DNA of 8,154 nucleotides from Calditrichia bacterium (GTDB lineage: Bacteria > Calditrichota > Calditrichia > RBG-13-44-9). The position numbers were made by a program, and so were the translations under genes. How positions within the stretch are numbered: the first letter of the stretch is position 1; each line of letters opens with the position of its first letter. The DNA lies in the NCBI GenBank assembly GCA_026991005.1, contig JALXCH010000096.1:1-8154 (forward strand). The letters are read 5' to 3'. The notes below the pieces were generated by a model. That model was not told where the DNA came from, made no database searches, and saw nothing but the letters and a program-made list of their open reading frames with translations. Below, one piece after another: positions 1 to 6,475 of the stretch.

Positions 1-1898
1 CCACCAACATGCCACCGCACAATTTGAACGAAGTGGTGGATGCCATTGTGGCAACCATTGATAATCCGGAAATTGAACTGGAAGAGTTGATGCAGCACAT
101 TTCCGGGCCGGATTTCCCCACGGGCGGGATTATTTTTGGGGCCGAGGGGATTAAAGAAGCCTACGCGACCGGTCGGGGAAAGATTGTGGTGCGGGGTCGG
201 GCCAGCATCGAGCACACCCGGAACAACCGCTCTAACATCATCATCACCGAAATGCCGTATCAGGTGAATAAAGCCTCCTTTATCGAAAAAACGGCGGATC
301 TGGTTCGGAACAAGAAGATAGAAGGTATCAGCGATATTCGCGACGAATCCGATCGGGACGGGATTCGGGTGGTGATTGAACTAAAACGGGAAGCCCAGCC
401 GGAGGTCATCCTCAACCACTTATACAAACATACGCAGTTGCAGACCACCTTTGGCATTATTAATCTGGCGCTGGTGGATGGGGTACCCCATGTACTCACC
501 CTGAAGCAGCTTATCCAGCATTTCATCGACCACCGGCATGAGGTTATCATGCGGCGGACGCGCTTCGAACTGCGCAAAGCAGAAGAACGGGCGCACATTC
601 TGGAAGGTTTGAAAATCGCGCTGGATAACATCGACGAGATTATTGCCATCATAAAAAAATCGCGCAATCCCGAGACGGCAAAAAATAATTTGATGAAGCG
701 CTTTGGCCTTTCGGAGATTCAGGCCAAAGCCATTCTGGATATGCGCTTGCAGCGGCTCACCGGCCTGGAGCGCAAAAAGATTGAGGAAGAGTATCGGGAA
801 GTCATTAAAACCATCGAGCGCTTACGGGCAATACTGGCCAATCGCCAGTTGCAAATGCAGCTTATTAAGGATGAATTGATCGAGCTGAAAGAGCAGTATG
901 GCGATGAACGCCGGACGGAGATTGTGGAAAATTTCGAGGAATTTTCCATCGAAGACATGATTGCCGAAGAGGATATGGTGATTACCATTTCGCGGGATGG
1001 TTACATCAAGCGGTTTCCGGTAAGCGGATATCGGCGTCAGCATCGCAACACCCGGGGGCATACCGGAGCGGTGGCAAAAGGCGACGATTTCATCGAGCAT
1101 CTTTTCATTGCCTCTACCCACCACTACATCATGTTCTTTACCGATCTGGGGCGCTGTTACTGGCTAAAAGTACACGAGCTGCCCCAGGTGGGAAAGGCAG
1201 GTAAAGGGCGCGCCATTGTCAACATGCTGCACCTCGGGAAGAAGGAAAAAATTACGGCGTTTGTGACCGTCAAGGAATTTACTTCCGATCAGTATCTGAT
1301 TATGGCTACCCGCCAGGGCATGGTGAAAAAGACCGTGCTCAGTGCCTATGGGCATCCTCGTCGGGATGGCATTAACGCCATCAAACTCAATCCCGGTGAC
1401 GAGCTCATCGAGGTCAAACTGACCGATGGCACCAGCGACATCATTCTGGCCACCTCCAAAGGCATGGCGATTCGCTTTAATGAAAAAGAAGTGCGAGAAA
1501 TGGGGCGTGTGGCCAGTGGTGTTCGGGGCATCCAGCTGGATAAGGATGACCGCGTGGTGGGTATGGTGGTCGTCAAGCGTGAAGGAACGCTTCTCTCGGT
1601 AACCGAGAACGGGTTTGGAAAACGCACTTTGATTAGTGAATATCGGGTAACCCACCGCGCCGGTAAGGGAATAAAAAACTTTAAGGTCAGCGAAAAAACC
1701 GGTCGTGTGATTTCGGTGAAGGAAGTGGTGGATAGTGACGACTTGATGCTGATTAGTGCCCGAGGGGTGCTGCTGCGGATTCACGTGGGGAACATTCGAG
1801 CCACCGGTCGGGATACCATGGGAGTTCGCCTCATGCGCCTGGATGACGGAGATGTGGTGAGTGATGTGGCACGCATCATCACCAACGGTGCCGATTGA
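1..1898 (+). CDS. gyrA: DNA gyrase subunit A, 5'-truncated by window edge
   Basis: GyrA is the DNA-breaking and DNA-wrapping subunit of gyrase (A2B2), the cytoplasmic enzyme that introduces negative supercoils using ATP. The frame is open to the left edge (codons TNM, then PPHNL). In E. coli GyrA the same place reads TNIPPHNL near residue 190, so the Met at position 9 is internal; the true start and the catalytic Tyr lie outside the window. Counting from that Met, visible parts are the tower region (GPDFPTGG, 34-41), the C-gate coiled coil (LDMRLQRLTGLE at 243-254, then a charged helix to about 300), and a six-bladed C-terminal pinwheel from about 318 to 629. The GyrA box in blade 1 reads QHRNTRG (344-350) against the usual QRRGGKG. 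The protein stops just after the last blade (ITNGAD) without the acidic tail of E. coli GyrA. Six blades and overall similarity favour GyrA; ParC is a less likely alternative. The stop is TGA at 1896-1898. Confidence 0.93.
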   Translation, partial: TNMPPHNLNEVVDAIVATIDNPEIELEELMQHISGPDFPTGGIIFGAEGIKEAYATGRGKIVVRGRASIEHTRNNRSNIIITEMPYQVNKASFIEKTADLVRNKKIEGISDIRDESDRDGIRVVIELKREAQPEVILNHLYKHTQLQTTFGIINLALVDGVPHVLTLKQLIQHFIDHRHEVIMRRTRFELRKAEERAHILEGLKIALDNIDEIIAIIKKSRNPETAKNNLMKRFGLSEIQAKAILDMRLQRLTGLERKKIEEEYREVIKTIERLRAILANRQLQMQLIKDELIELKEQYGDERRTEIVENFEEFSIEDMIAEEDMVITISRDGYIKRFPVSGYRRQHRNTRGHTGAVAKGDDFIEHLFIASTHHYIMFFTDLGRCYWLKVHELPQVGKAGKGRAIVNMLHLGKKEKITAFVTVKEFTSDQYLIMATRQGMVKKTVLSAYGHPRRDGINAIKLNPGDELIEVKLTDGTSDIILATSKGMAIRFNEKEVREMGRVASGVRGIQLDKDDRVVGMVVVKREGTLLSVTENGFGKRTLISEYRVTHRAGKGIKNFKVSEKTGRVISVKEVVDSDDLMLISARGVLLRIHVGNIRATGRDTMGVRLMRLDDGDVVSDVARIITNGAD

Positions 1899-1927
1899 AA
1901 TTTTTGAAATGGAATAGATTTGTTAAG

Positions 1928-1954
1928 AAGGTCGGGAGCTTCCCGGCCTTTTTT
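1928..1954 (+). terminator. Rho-independent terminator of gyrA
   Basis: Arms 1928-1937 (AAGGTCGGGA) and 1941-1950 (TCCCGGCCTT) pair over 10 bp with one G-T wobble and a 3-nt loop. A run of six T follows (1949-1954). It lies 30 nt after the gyrA stop codon and isolates gyrA from rex. Confidence 0.9.
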
Positions 1955-2038
1955 ATTTCACAAAATTCATTCTTTTCTTTTTAGCTAAATATCAAACCGC
2001 TTTGTGTCGAGAAATATTTACCATGAGTCCTATTCCTG

Positions 2039-2056
2039 TTGTGGATTATTTCAGGA
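2039..2056. promoter_or_regulatory. Candidate Rex operator (autoregulation)
   Basis: The site TTGTGGA-TTAT-TTCAGGA matches the known Rex operator layout TTGTGAA-N4-TTCACAA at 11 of 14 specified bases with exact spacing. The left half differs at one base and the right half at two. It lies about 200 bp upstream of rex and overlaps a -10-like GATAAT at 2055-2060. Rex commonly represses its own gene, so the location fits. The match is imperfect, and an AT-rich spacer gives some chance of coincidence. Confidence 0.35.
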
Positions 2057-2245
2057 TAATGTACTTTTATCAATTTGCTGGAGAAGAAAAACAGCGAGTA
2101 TGTAAATATAGTGCGAATCTAACCTTTTATTTAATAATAAGTTGCTATGGTTAATAGTACGACTGTGAAAAAAATGTCATGCTCTGGAAAAAGTGTGGAT
2201 TTTAGAAATTTTTTATATTATATTTTGAGAAATTGGTAACGATTT

Positions 2246-2250
2246 GGAGG
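2246..2250 (+). promoter_or_regulatory. Shine-Dalgarno site of rex
   Basis: GGAGG sits 4 nt before the ATG at 2255. It is the strongest ribosome-binding site in the window and fixes the rex start. Confidence 0.85.
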
Positions 2251-2254
2251 ACGT

Positions 2255-2878
2255 ATGAAAAAAATATCCGATTCAACCATACGGCGCCTGTCCAAATATT
2301 ACCGCTCTCTGGAATATTTGATTGAGCAGGGGGTGGAAACCGTTTCCTCCGATACTCTGGCAGAAATGGATGGAATAACCTCGGCACAGGTGCGTAAAGA
2401 CCTTTCCTTTTTTGGTACCTTTGGAAAGCGGGGATTTGGATACAACACCCGTGCATTGAAAAAGCAGATTGAAAACATTCTGGGATTGTATCGTACCTGG
2501 AACGTGGCTATTGTAGGAGCGGGAAATATCGGTCGGGCGCTTACAGAATATGCCGAGTTTAAGAAACAGGGATTCATTATTCGGCTGATATTGGACAAAG
2601 ATCCCAAAAAAATTGGTCAGCAGGTACAGGGAATCACTGTGCGAGATATTAAGGATCTGGATGAGTTGGTGAAGGAAGAACAGATTGACATTGGTATAAT
2701 TGCTGTTCCCGCAGAGAGTGCCCAGAGTGTAGCGGACAAACTGGTGGCGGCAGGCATTAAAGCTATATTGAATTTTGCACCCCGAAGCATCAAAGTGCCA
2801 CCGGATGTGATGGTGAAAAACGAGAACATGGCCGTGGAGATGGAGGCTTTAACCTACTATTTGTCGAATAAAACATAA
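2255..2878 (+). CDS. rex: Redox-sensing transcriptional repressor Rex
   Basis: Rex is a cytoplasmic homodimeric repressor that reads the NADH/NAD+ ratio. It binds operators when NADH is low and releases them when NADH builds up, controlling fermentation and respiration genes. At 207 residues it has the normal family length. Residues 1-80 are the winged-helix DNA-binding domain, with the recognition helix and wing around RKDLSFFGTFGKRGFGY (47-63). Residues 82-207 are the Rossmann domain with the dinucleotide motif GAGNIG (88-93), an acidic residue D114 placed to bind the adenine ribose, and the conserved NFAPR (173-177). The C-terminal helix (about 192-204) is the one expected to swap between subunits. 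The gene stands alone between two terminators, and a candidate Rex site upstream suggests autoregulation. No truncation or missing key motif is seen. Confidence 0.95.
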   Translation: MKKISDSTIRRLSKYYRSLEYLIEQGVETVSSDTLAEMDGITSAQVRKDLSFFGTFGKRGFGYNTRALKKQIENILGLYRTWNVAIVGAGNIGRALTEYAEFKKQGFIIRLILDKDPKKIGQQVQGITVRDIKDLDELVKEEQIDIGIIAVPAESAQSVADKLVAAGIKAILNFAPRSIKVPPDVMVKNENMAVEMEALTYYLSNKT

Positions 2879-2902
2879 AAAACAGAAAATTCTGGATGGA
2901 AT

Positions 2903-2940
2903 AAAAAAACTCCCGAGAATAAATGTTCGGGAGTTTTTTT
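2903..2940 (+). terminator. Rho-independent terminator of rex
   Basis: Arms CTCCCGA (2910-2916) and TCGGGAG (2927-2933) pair perfectly. They are flanked by seven A on the left (2903-2909) and seven T on the right (2934-2940), which extend the stem and provide the U-tract. With A- and T-runs on both sides it could also stop leftward transcription from the DUF456 side, which has no other clear terminator. Confidence 0.92.
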
Positions 2941-3196
2941 GTTCTGAAGAACTCCTTTTCTTACCTTGATTTACCATTAATACGAATAAGATGGTCAAAT
3001 TGTATTGATTTTCGCAACAAATAAAGCTAATTGTCATTCTGAGTCCCTCCCCAGGAGGGACGAAGAATCTCAATATTTTGCGCAAGCCGGACGATACATC
3101 TCGTCAGTAAAGTCTTTGTTTAGCATTTTTTACAAATGTGCATTGGGAGATGCACCCGGAAATAAAGGTTCTCTTGCGCAATGGGAGAATAAGGGA
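2941..3196. other. Intergenic region between convergent rex and DUF456 gene
   Basis: No coding frame here is credible; the frame across 3005-3334 translates a repeat hairpin and then antisense DUF456. It holds the hairpin repeat at 3033-3070, a 6-bp hairpin GTGCAT-N6-ATGCAC at 3138-3155 (a weak candidate for ending leftward transcription), and two copies of the palindrome TTGCGCAA (3078-3085 and 3174-3181), 96 bp apart. Confidence 0.6.
3033..3070. repeat. Palindromic hairpin repeat, dispersed-type (REP-like)
   Basis: The element starts GTCATTCTGA and ends GAAGAATCT. Outer arms ATTCT (3036-3040) and AGAAT (3064-3068) pair. Inside them lie opposed GA/GA dinucleotides (3041-3042 and 3062-3063), then a perfect 8-bp stem GTCCCTCC (3043-3050) with GGAGGGAC (3054-3061) closed by a CCA loop. 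Hairpins with this 'GTCATTCTGAG...GAAGAATCTC' outline recur in many unrelated bacterial genomes and give spurious peptides containing 'CHSES...RRDEES', which is what the + frame here reads. Only one copy is in the window, so the dispersed status rests on that general knowledge. Confidence 0.7.
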
Positions 3197-3679
3197 CTAA
3201 AACACCACCCACCAGAGGAAACTCCCAATCATGGCCAGTGCCAGGATAATTTTGAACAGGCTTCCCGCAAGGAAGCCAATCAGGGTACCCCAGCCGGAGC
3301 GCAAAGCGGAATTTCCCGAGCGTCCCACCAGTAATTCCCCCGTAACCGCACCAATAAAGGGGCCCGCCAGTATCCCGATAAAACCAAGGAATAAAATTCC
3401 CAGCACACCACCAATAATAGCTCCCCAGATTCCCGCCCGGGAAGCCCCATACTTTTTCGCCCCAATGGCACCGGCATAGTAATCCAGAACCACGCTGAGT
3501 ATTGTTAAAACACCCCAGAAAGCCATGGCACCGGCACCATAATCTATCCAGTGGTTAAATAATCCGTAAATGAGAAAACCCAGATAAATCAGTGGTATCC
3601 CGGGGATCATGGGCACAATGGTGCCGATGAGCCCTACCAGCATGATAAAGAAAGCGAGAATAAAAGCAACTGTGCTCAT
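3197..3679 (-). CDS. DUF456 family small integral membrane protein
   Basis: A 160-residue, highly hydrophobic, glycine-rich protein of the DUF456 family, whose biochemical role is not established. Predicted membrane segments fall at about residues 4-22, 26-42, 52-69, 84-106 and 133-158. The family hallmark is the short polar stretch DYYAGAIGAKKYGASRAG (66-83), followed by a glycine-rich helix pair (GAIIGGVLGI). There is no cleavable signal peptide; the N-terminal hydrophobic stretch looks like a membrane anchor. The ATG at 3679 has AGGGAG (3691-3686, minus strand) 6 nt upstream. It starts 13 nt after the trmH stop, and its ribosome site runs almost into that stop codon, so the two genes are almost certainly co-transcribed. 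Nothing in the pairing with a tRNA methylase explains its function. Confidence 0.85.
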   Translation of the reverse strand: MSTVAFILAFFIMLVGLIGTIVPMIPGIPLIYLGFLIYGLFNHWIDYGAGAMAFWGVLTILSVVLDYYAGAIGAKKYGASRAGIWGAIIGGVLGILFLGFIGILAGPFIGAVTGELLVGRSGNSALRSGWGTLIGFLAGSLFKIILALAMIGSFLWWVVF

Positions 3680-3692
3680 AATAAACTCCCTG

Positions 3693-4277
3693 CTAACCGC
3701 GTTGAATCCACTGATTTAATTTATCCCGTAACCAGAGATCCTGTTCCGTTAGTGCCGGGTATTTCCCGGCCAATATTCGTTGACGAGCGGCTTCGTACAG
3801 AATCACCGCTGTTGCTACGGAAACGTTCAAACTCTCTACCATCCCGAACATGGGAATTTTTATGGTCACATCAGCTATGTCCAGAGCCTCCGGAGAAACA
3901 CCGCTATGTTCATTACCCATAATAATAGCAGAGGGTTGCGTCCAATCGATGTCGAAAATACTGCGGGCGCCAGAATCCACATAAGTGGCGTAAATGGTAA
4001 ATCCCTGCGCTTTTAAATACTGGCGCAGCTCTTGCGCCTGCCGATGTTTTACGGTATCGACCCATTTTTTAGCCGACGCGGAAGATTTTTTACCCAGTTG
4101 AGGAAAGCTCTGGTTGGTGTACAGTAATTGAACCTCTGCCACGCCCACGGCATCGCAGGTTCGGAAAATGGCACTCACATTGTGCGGATCGTGAATGTTT
4201 TCGCACACTACGGTTAAATCGCGTTGCCGGTTTAGCAGCACCTGTTTCATACGAGCAATTCTTCGTTCTGTAGGCAT
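3693..4277 (-). CDS. trmH: tRNA (guanosine-2'-O-)-methyltransferase, SpoU/TrmH family
   Basis: A SPOUT-class methyltransferase, most like TrmH, which uses S-adenosylmethionine to make Gm18 in the tRNA D-loop. Using the ATG at 4277 (194 residues), the three SpoU motifs are present: motif 1 PHNVSAIFRTCDAVGV (31-46, including the conserved Asn33 and catalytic-type Arg39), motif 2 IIMGNEHSGVS (118-128), and motif 3 IPMFGMVESLNVSVATAVIL (141-160), which forms the trefoil-knot cofactor site. The first residues (MPTERRIARMKQVLLNRQ) align with the E. coli TrmH start, so I prefer this ATG. An in-frame ATG at 4310 would add 11 residues (MKLPGKNAGIN) with no visible ribosome site; the chosen start has only a weak GGA 7 nt upstream. 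It lacks the long C-terminal extension of E. coli TrmH, as do shorter TrmH proteins. It leads a probable operon with the DUF456 gene. Gm18 specificity is inferred; another RNA target is possible. Confidence 0.88.
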   Translation of the reverse strand: MPTERRIARMKQVLLNRQRDLTVVCENIHDPHNVSAIFRTCDAVGVAEVQLLYTNQSFPQLGKKSSASAKKWVDTVKHRQAQELRQYLKAQGFTIYATYVDSGARSIFDIDWTQPSAIIMGNEHSGVSPEALDIADVTIKIPMFGMVESLNVSVATAVILYEAARQRILAGKYPALTEQDLWLRDKLNQWIQRG

Positions 4278-4391
4278 GTTAATTCCAGCGTTTTTTCCTG
4301 GTAATTTCATTAAAAAAGTAATGGAATCAAAACAGGAAGTACTTTTCTCATTCGTGGAATTATCTGGGTAAATTTCAGTTCGTTTTATACT

Positions 4392-4409
4392 GTAAAATTA
4401 TCGTTTTAC
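4392..4409. promoter_or_regulatory. Possible operator: perfect inverted repeat upstream of trmH
   Basis: GTAAAA-TTATCG-TTTTAC is a perfect 6-bp inverted repeat with a 6-bp spacer, 115 bp before the chosen trmH start. The size and symmetry fit a dimeric repressor site, but the sequence is AT-rich and I cannot assign a regulator. Confidence 0.2.
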
Positions 4410-4513
4410 CTATTTTCAAAAAACTGTATTTTAAAATCATTGAAATGGAATGAAAATTAAGGAATAGGGTTTTTAAAGAACAGAAAATTTAAAAGTAGAT
4501 AATGGAATTAAAT

Positions 4514-4603
4514 TCATATCCTATCAAAAATTAAAATTAAAACATGTATATTAGATAAATTTCTGTTGCGAAATTTTAACAATGTGGATAGGAAGTTATA
4601 TGA
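4514..4603. repeat. Nested imperfect inverted repeat (long hairpin)
   Basis: Outer arms TCATATCCTATC (4514-4525) pair with GATAGG (4587-4592) plus ATATGA (4598-4603), leaving a 5-nt bulge. Further in, TTAAAATT (4531-4538) pairs with AATTTTAA (4572-4579), and AACA (4541-4544) with TGTT (4564-4567). All pairs nest in order, giving one imperfect stem of about 24 bp. The inner pairs are AT-only and may be chance; the outer 12 pairs are less likely to be. Confidence 0.4.
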
Positions 4604-4609
4604 GCAGAG

Positions 4610-4670
4610 AACCCGAAGTTCATTTTGATGCAATATTTTACCACTTCGGTTCATTTTGGCGAATGCATCA
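4610..4670. other. Possible pseudoknot-forming crossing inverted repeats
   Basis: AACCCGAAGT (4610-4619) pairs with ACTTCGGTT (4643-4651), with one bulged C. TGATGCA (4626-4632) pairs perfectly with TGCATCA (4664-4670). The arms alternate (a-b-a'-b'), and the connecting lengths of 6, 10 and 12 nt could fit an H-type pseudoknot on either strand. The element lies in the 3' region of the leftward fusion-gene transcript. Function unknown. Confidence 0.3.
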
Positions 4671-4741
4671 TACCACTGAAATTTTAGGCTTCTTAAATTA
4701 CCAGCACTTCTTAAAAGTAAAAATATTTCCGGATGTAAAAT

Positions 4742-6466
4742 CTAAATCTCCAGTTCAAACAGCTCATCCATGGCCTCGGCGCCTGCTTTGAGTTTAATAA
4801 CCCCTTCTTCGTGAAGAACACGCACATATTGTTGAATTTTATCTTTGACCTGATTGGCTGGTTCATGGGAAAATTTAACCCGCTTCAGAAACAGTTGAAC
4901 CGCTTCTGGATGCTGCCCCATAATGTCGTAGCTTAATTGCGCTGCTTTCCGGGGATTTGCGTTAACCCAGCGAATGGCCTCCTCGAGTTCCTCCAGAAAC
5001 AAACGCGCAATTTCGGGATATTTGCGGAGAAATTCCCCCTTAAACACCACACCGGCATTGGGTAATCGGTCGAACTCCGGCTGGATTTGTTTCCACAGCT
5101 CGCTGTAGGTTAAAGACACGTGCGCGTCCTTCCCGGCACCAAACAGGGCAAAACTGGCTTCCGGTTCCCGGAGCAGCACGGTATCAATTTCTCCCCGGAT
5201 GAATTGCTGCATCATCACCCCGGGGCGACCGAATGGTTCCCCAAAAGCAAATTGAAAATCGTCCGGAGTGTAACCCAGCTTTTTCATTAAATAAGAAGTT
5301 ACAGCAAAGGGAGGAGCGGCACGAAAAAGCGGTACATGGATGGTGTGCCCCTTCAGATCGGCAAAGCTCTCCGCTTTGTATCCCCGGGTAAGTAAATAGA
5401 AATTGTCCCAGACGTCAATGGAAGCCAGTTTGATATCTGTACCGTTTAAGAAGAGCTTTGCTACCGCCACCACCGCCGAAAAACTGATATCCGCCTTTCC
5501 GTTCACAATCCAGCCCATGTGTTTTTCCGTTTCGTACCACACTTTCATGTCTTCAATCTTTACTCGCTCCATTAAGCGGGAGGATTGCAGCAAGCGCATC
5601 AGCACAGGATACACCACCGGGGTAGCGGACTGGATGACAATGGGGATTTTTTTATCCGCACCAATTTTGAAAGAAGGAGCCACTTCCCGCGTTTTACAAA
5701 AATAGATATGATACCGAAAATCGGAGATTTTTTCGGTGTAGTGATCAAATCCCAGCGGCTTCAGCATGTTAATCAGAGGAATGGGTTCGAACATCTGAAC
5801 CAAACGAAAGCCTTCTCCGTACGGAGTACGGTTGGCCACCTTAAGAATTTCCGTGAAGGGATCCTCCTTCCATCCGCGTACATCCAGCACTTCAAACTCA
5901 TCTTTATATTCCAGCCAGCGGGAAACATCCCGTTTTTGTGGTTTTTTGGAATGAAAATGAACCTGGTATTCATAATCGGATATCTTTTCCGTGTAATGGG
6001 AAAATCCCATCTCCTCAGCCGTGTTTTTCAAAGGAACAGGATCGAAATTATTAATCACCGTTAAAGCCTGGTGCGGCTGAAGAGAGCGCAATTTTTTAAT
6101 CACCTCCGGGAAGAAATAATCGTTCCGCTCCCGCACATCGAACAGAATAAACTGGCGAACGGTGTCCATCCAGGCTGGTCGTTCCCCGGTTTCCGCCTCC
6201 TGGGGAAATTCCTGCACACATTCCGGAAAAGCATTGTACAACTCATCTTCCGTCCCATTGGCTTTGTTGAGTTGATGGAGGAGTTCGCAAATGGAAATAC
6301 CCCCGATTCGGGCCACATCATTAAACGTTGCCCATTTCGCCACCGTTTTATAGATAAGGGGATTGTTTAGTTTCGAGAATTTAGGTGAAATTTGAATTAA
6401 AATGTCCTTTAATTTCGGATTGGCATCCAGCGCCTCTTTAACCTTCGTTTTGCCGGTAATGACCAT
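4742..6466 (-). CDS. DUF1858-DUF2249-DUF2249-substrate-binding-domain fusion protein
   Basis: A 574-residue soluble protein with no signal peptide or membrane segment, so probably cytoplasmic. Residues 2-68 match DUF1858 (ISPKFSKLNNPLIYKTVAKW at 26-45, then VARIGGISICELL). Two tandem DUF2249 domains follow at about 105-173 and 190-258, each with a (F/L)DVR start, a (D/E)P(V/I)PL core and an identical HYTEKISD. They lie exactly 85 residues apart. Residues 272-560 look like a SsuA/NMT1/THI5-type solute-binding domain: IPIVIQSATPVVYPVL, then SFADLKGHTIHVP (367-379), LMKKLGYTPDDFQFAFGEP (393-411), and RGEIDTVLLREPEASFAL (424-441). DUF1858 and DUF2249 are often found near nitric-oxide, iron-sulfur or anaerobic redox genes, but their biochemistry is poorly defined. 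The solute domain normally works outside the membrane with an ABC transporter; none is adjacent here. I infer an intracellular ligand sensor or carrier; the ligand is unknown. The start is ATG 6466 because GAGGTG is well placed for it. An upstream in-frame GTG (6472) lies inside that site. Confidence 0.85.
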   Translation of the reverse strand: MVITGKTKVKEALDANPKLKDILIQISPKFSKLNNPLIYKTVAKWATFNDVARIGGISICELLHQLNKANGTEDELYNAFPECVQEFPQEAETGERPAWMDTVRQFILFDVRERNDYFFPEVIKKLRSLQPHQALTVINNFDPVPLKNTAEEMGFSHYTEKISDYEYQVHFHSKKPQKRDVSRWLEYKDEFEVLDVRGWKEDPFTEILKVANRTPYGEGFRLVQMFEPIPLINMLKPLGFDHYTEKISDFRYHIYFCKTREVAPSFKIGADKKIPIVIQSATPVVYPVLMRLLQSSRLMERVKIEDMKVWYETEKHMGWIVNGKADISFSAVVAVAKLFLNGTDIKLASIDVWDNFYLLTRGYKAESFADLKGHTIHVPLFRAAPPFAVTSYLMKKLGYTPDDFQFAFGEPFGRPGVMMQQFIRGEIDTVLLREPEASFALFGAGKDAHVSLTYSELWKQIQPEFDRLPNAGVVFKGEFLRKYPEIARLFLEELEEAIRWVNANPRKAAQLSYDIMGQHPEAVQLFLKRVKFSHEPANQVKDKIQQYVRVLHEEGVIKLKAGAEAMDELFELEI

Positions 6467-6469
6467 ACT

Positions 6470-6475
6470 CACCTC
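6470..6475 (-). promoter_or_regulatory. Shine-Dalgarno site deciding the start of the fusion gene
   Basis: On the minus strand GAGGTG ends 3 nt before the ATG at 6466, with its AGG 5 nt away, a good spacing. The alternative GTG start (6472) overlaps this site and would have no usable ribosome-binding sequence, so the shorter 574-residue product is preferred. Confidence 0.7.

Larger units (their letters stand above)
1955..2254. other. Intergenic region between gyrA terminator and rex
   Basis: About 300 bp, AT-rich, with no convincing coding frame on either strand. It must hold the rex promoter. A Rex-operator-like site is at 2039-2056 and overlaps a -10-like GATAAT (2055-2060), although no good -35 is seen upstream of it. 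A second possible -10, TATTAT at 2216-2221, sits in a strongly AT-rich stretch (2199-2225) close to the start codon, again with a poor -35. Neither promoter can be called with confidence from sequence alone. Confidence 0.5.
4278..4741. other. AT-rich spacer with inverted repeats, upstream of trmH
   Basis: This holds the trmH promoter (transcribed leftward) and the 3' end of the DUF1858/DUF2249 transcript. No coding frame is convincing: the small + frame 4582-4791 has no family match I recognise, runs antisense into the next gene, and lacks a ribosome site. Structures seen are the inverted repeat GTAAAA-N6-TTTTAC at 4392-4409, a nested inverted repeat at 4514-4603, and crossing inverted repeats at 4610-4670. 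No standard terminator with a U-tract was found after the fusion gene. Confidence 0.6.

Noticed and set aside
1164..1784. 206-codon minus frame inside gyrA
   Set aside because: It is antisense to a strongly conserved GyrA pinwheel domain and has no protein-family features. It is long only because of gyrA codon composition.
2165..2180. TGTGAAAAAAATGTCA as a second Rex site upstream of rex
   Set aside because: The left half resembles a Rex half-site, but the right half is TGTCA rather than TCACA, so there is no dyad symmetry.
3005..3334. 109-codon + frame across the rex/DUF456 spacer
   Set aside because: Its peptide begins by translating the hairpin repeat (CHSES...RRDEES pattern) and then runs antisense through the DUF456 gene. 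It is a known kind of spurious frame, not a gene.
4582..4791. 69-codon + frame in the AT-rich spacer
   Set aside because: No ribosome site and no recognisable family. It covers inverted repeats and then overlaps the 3' end of the fusion gene in antisense.
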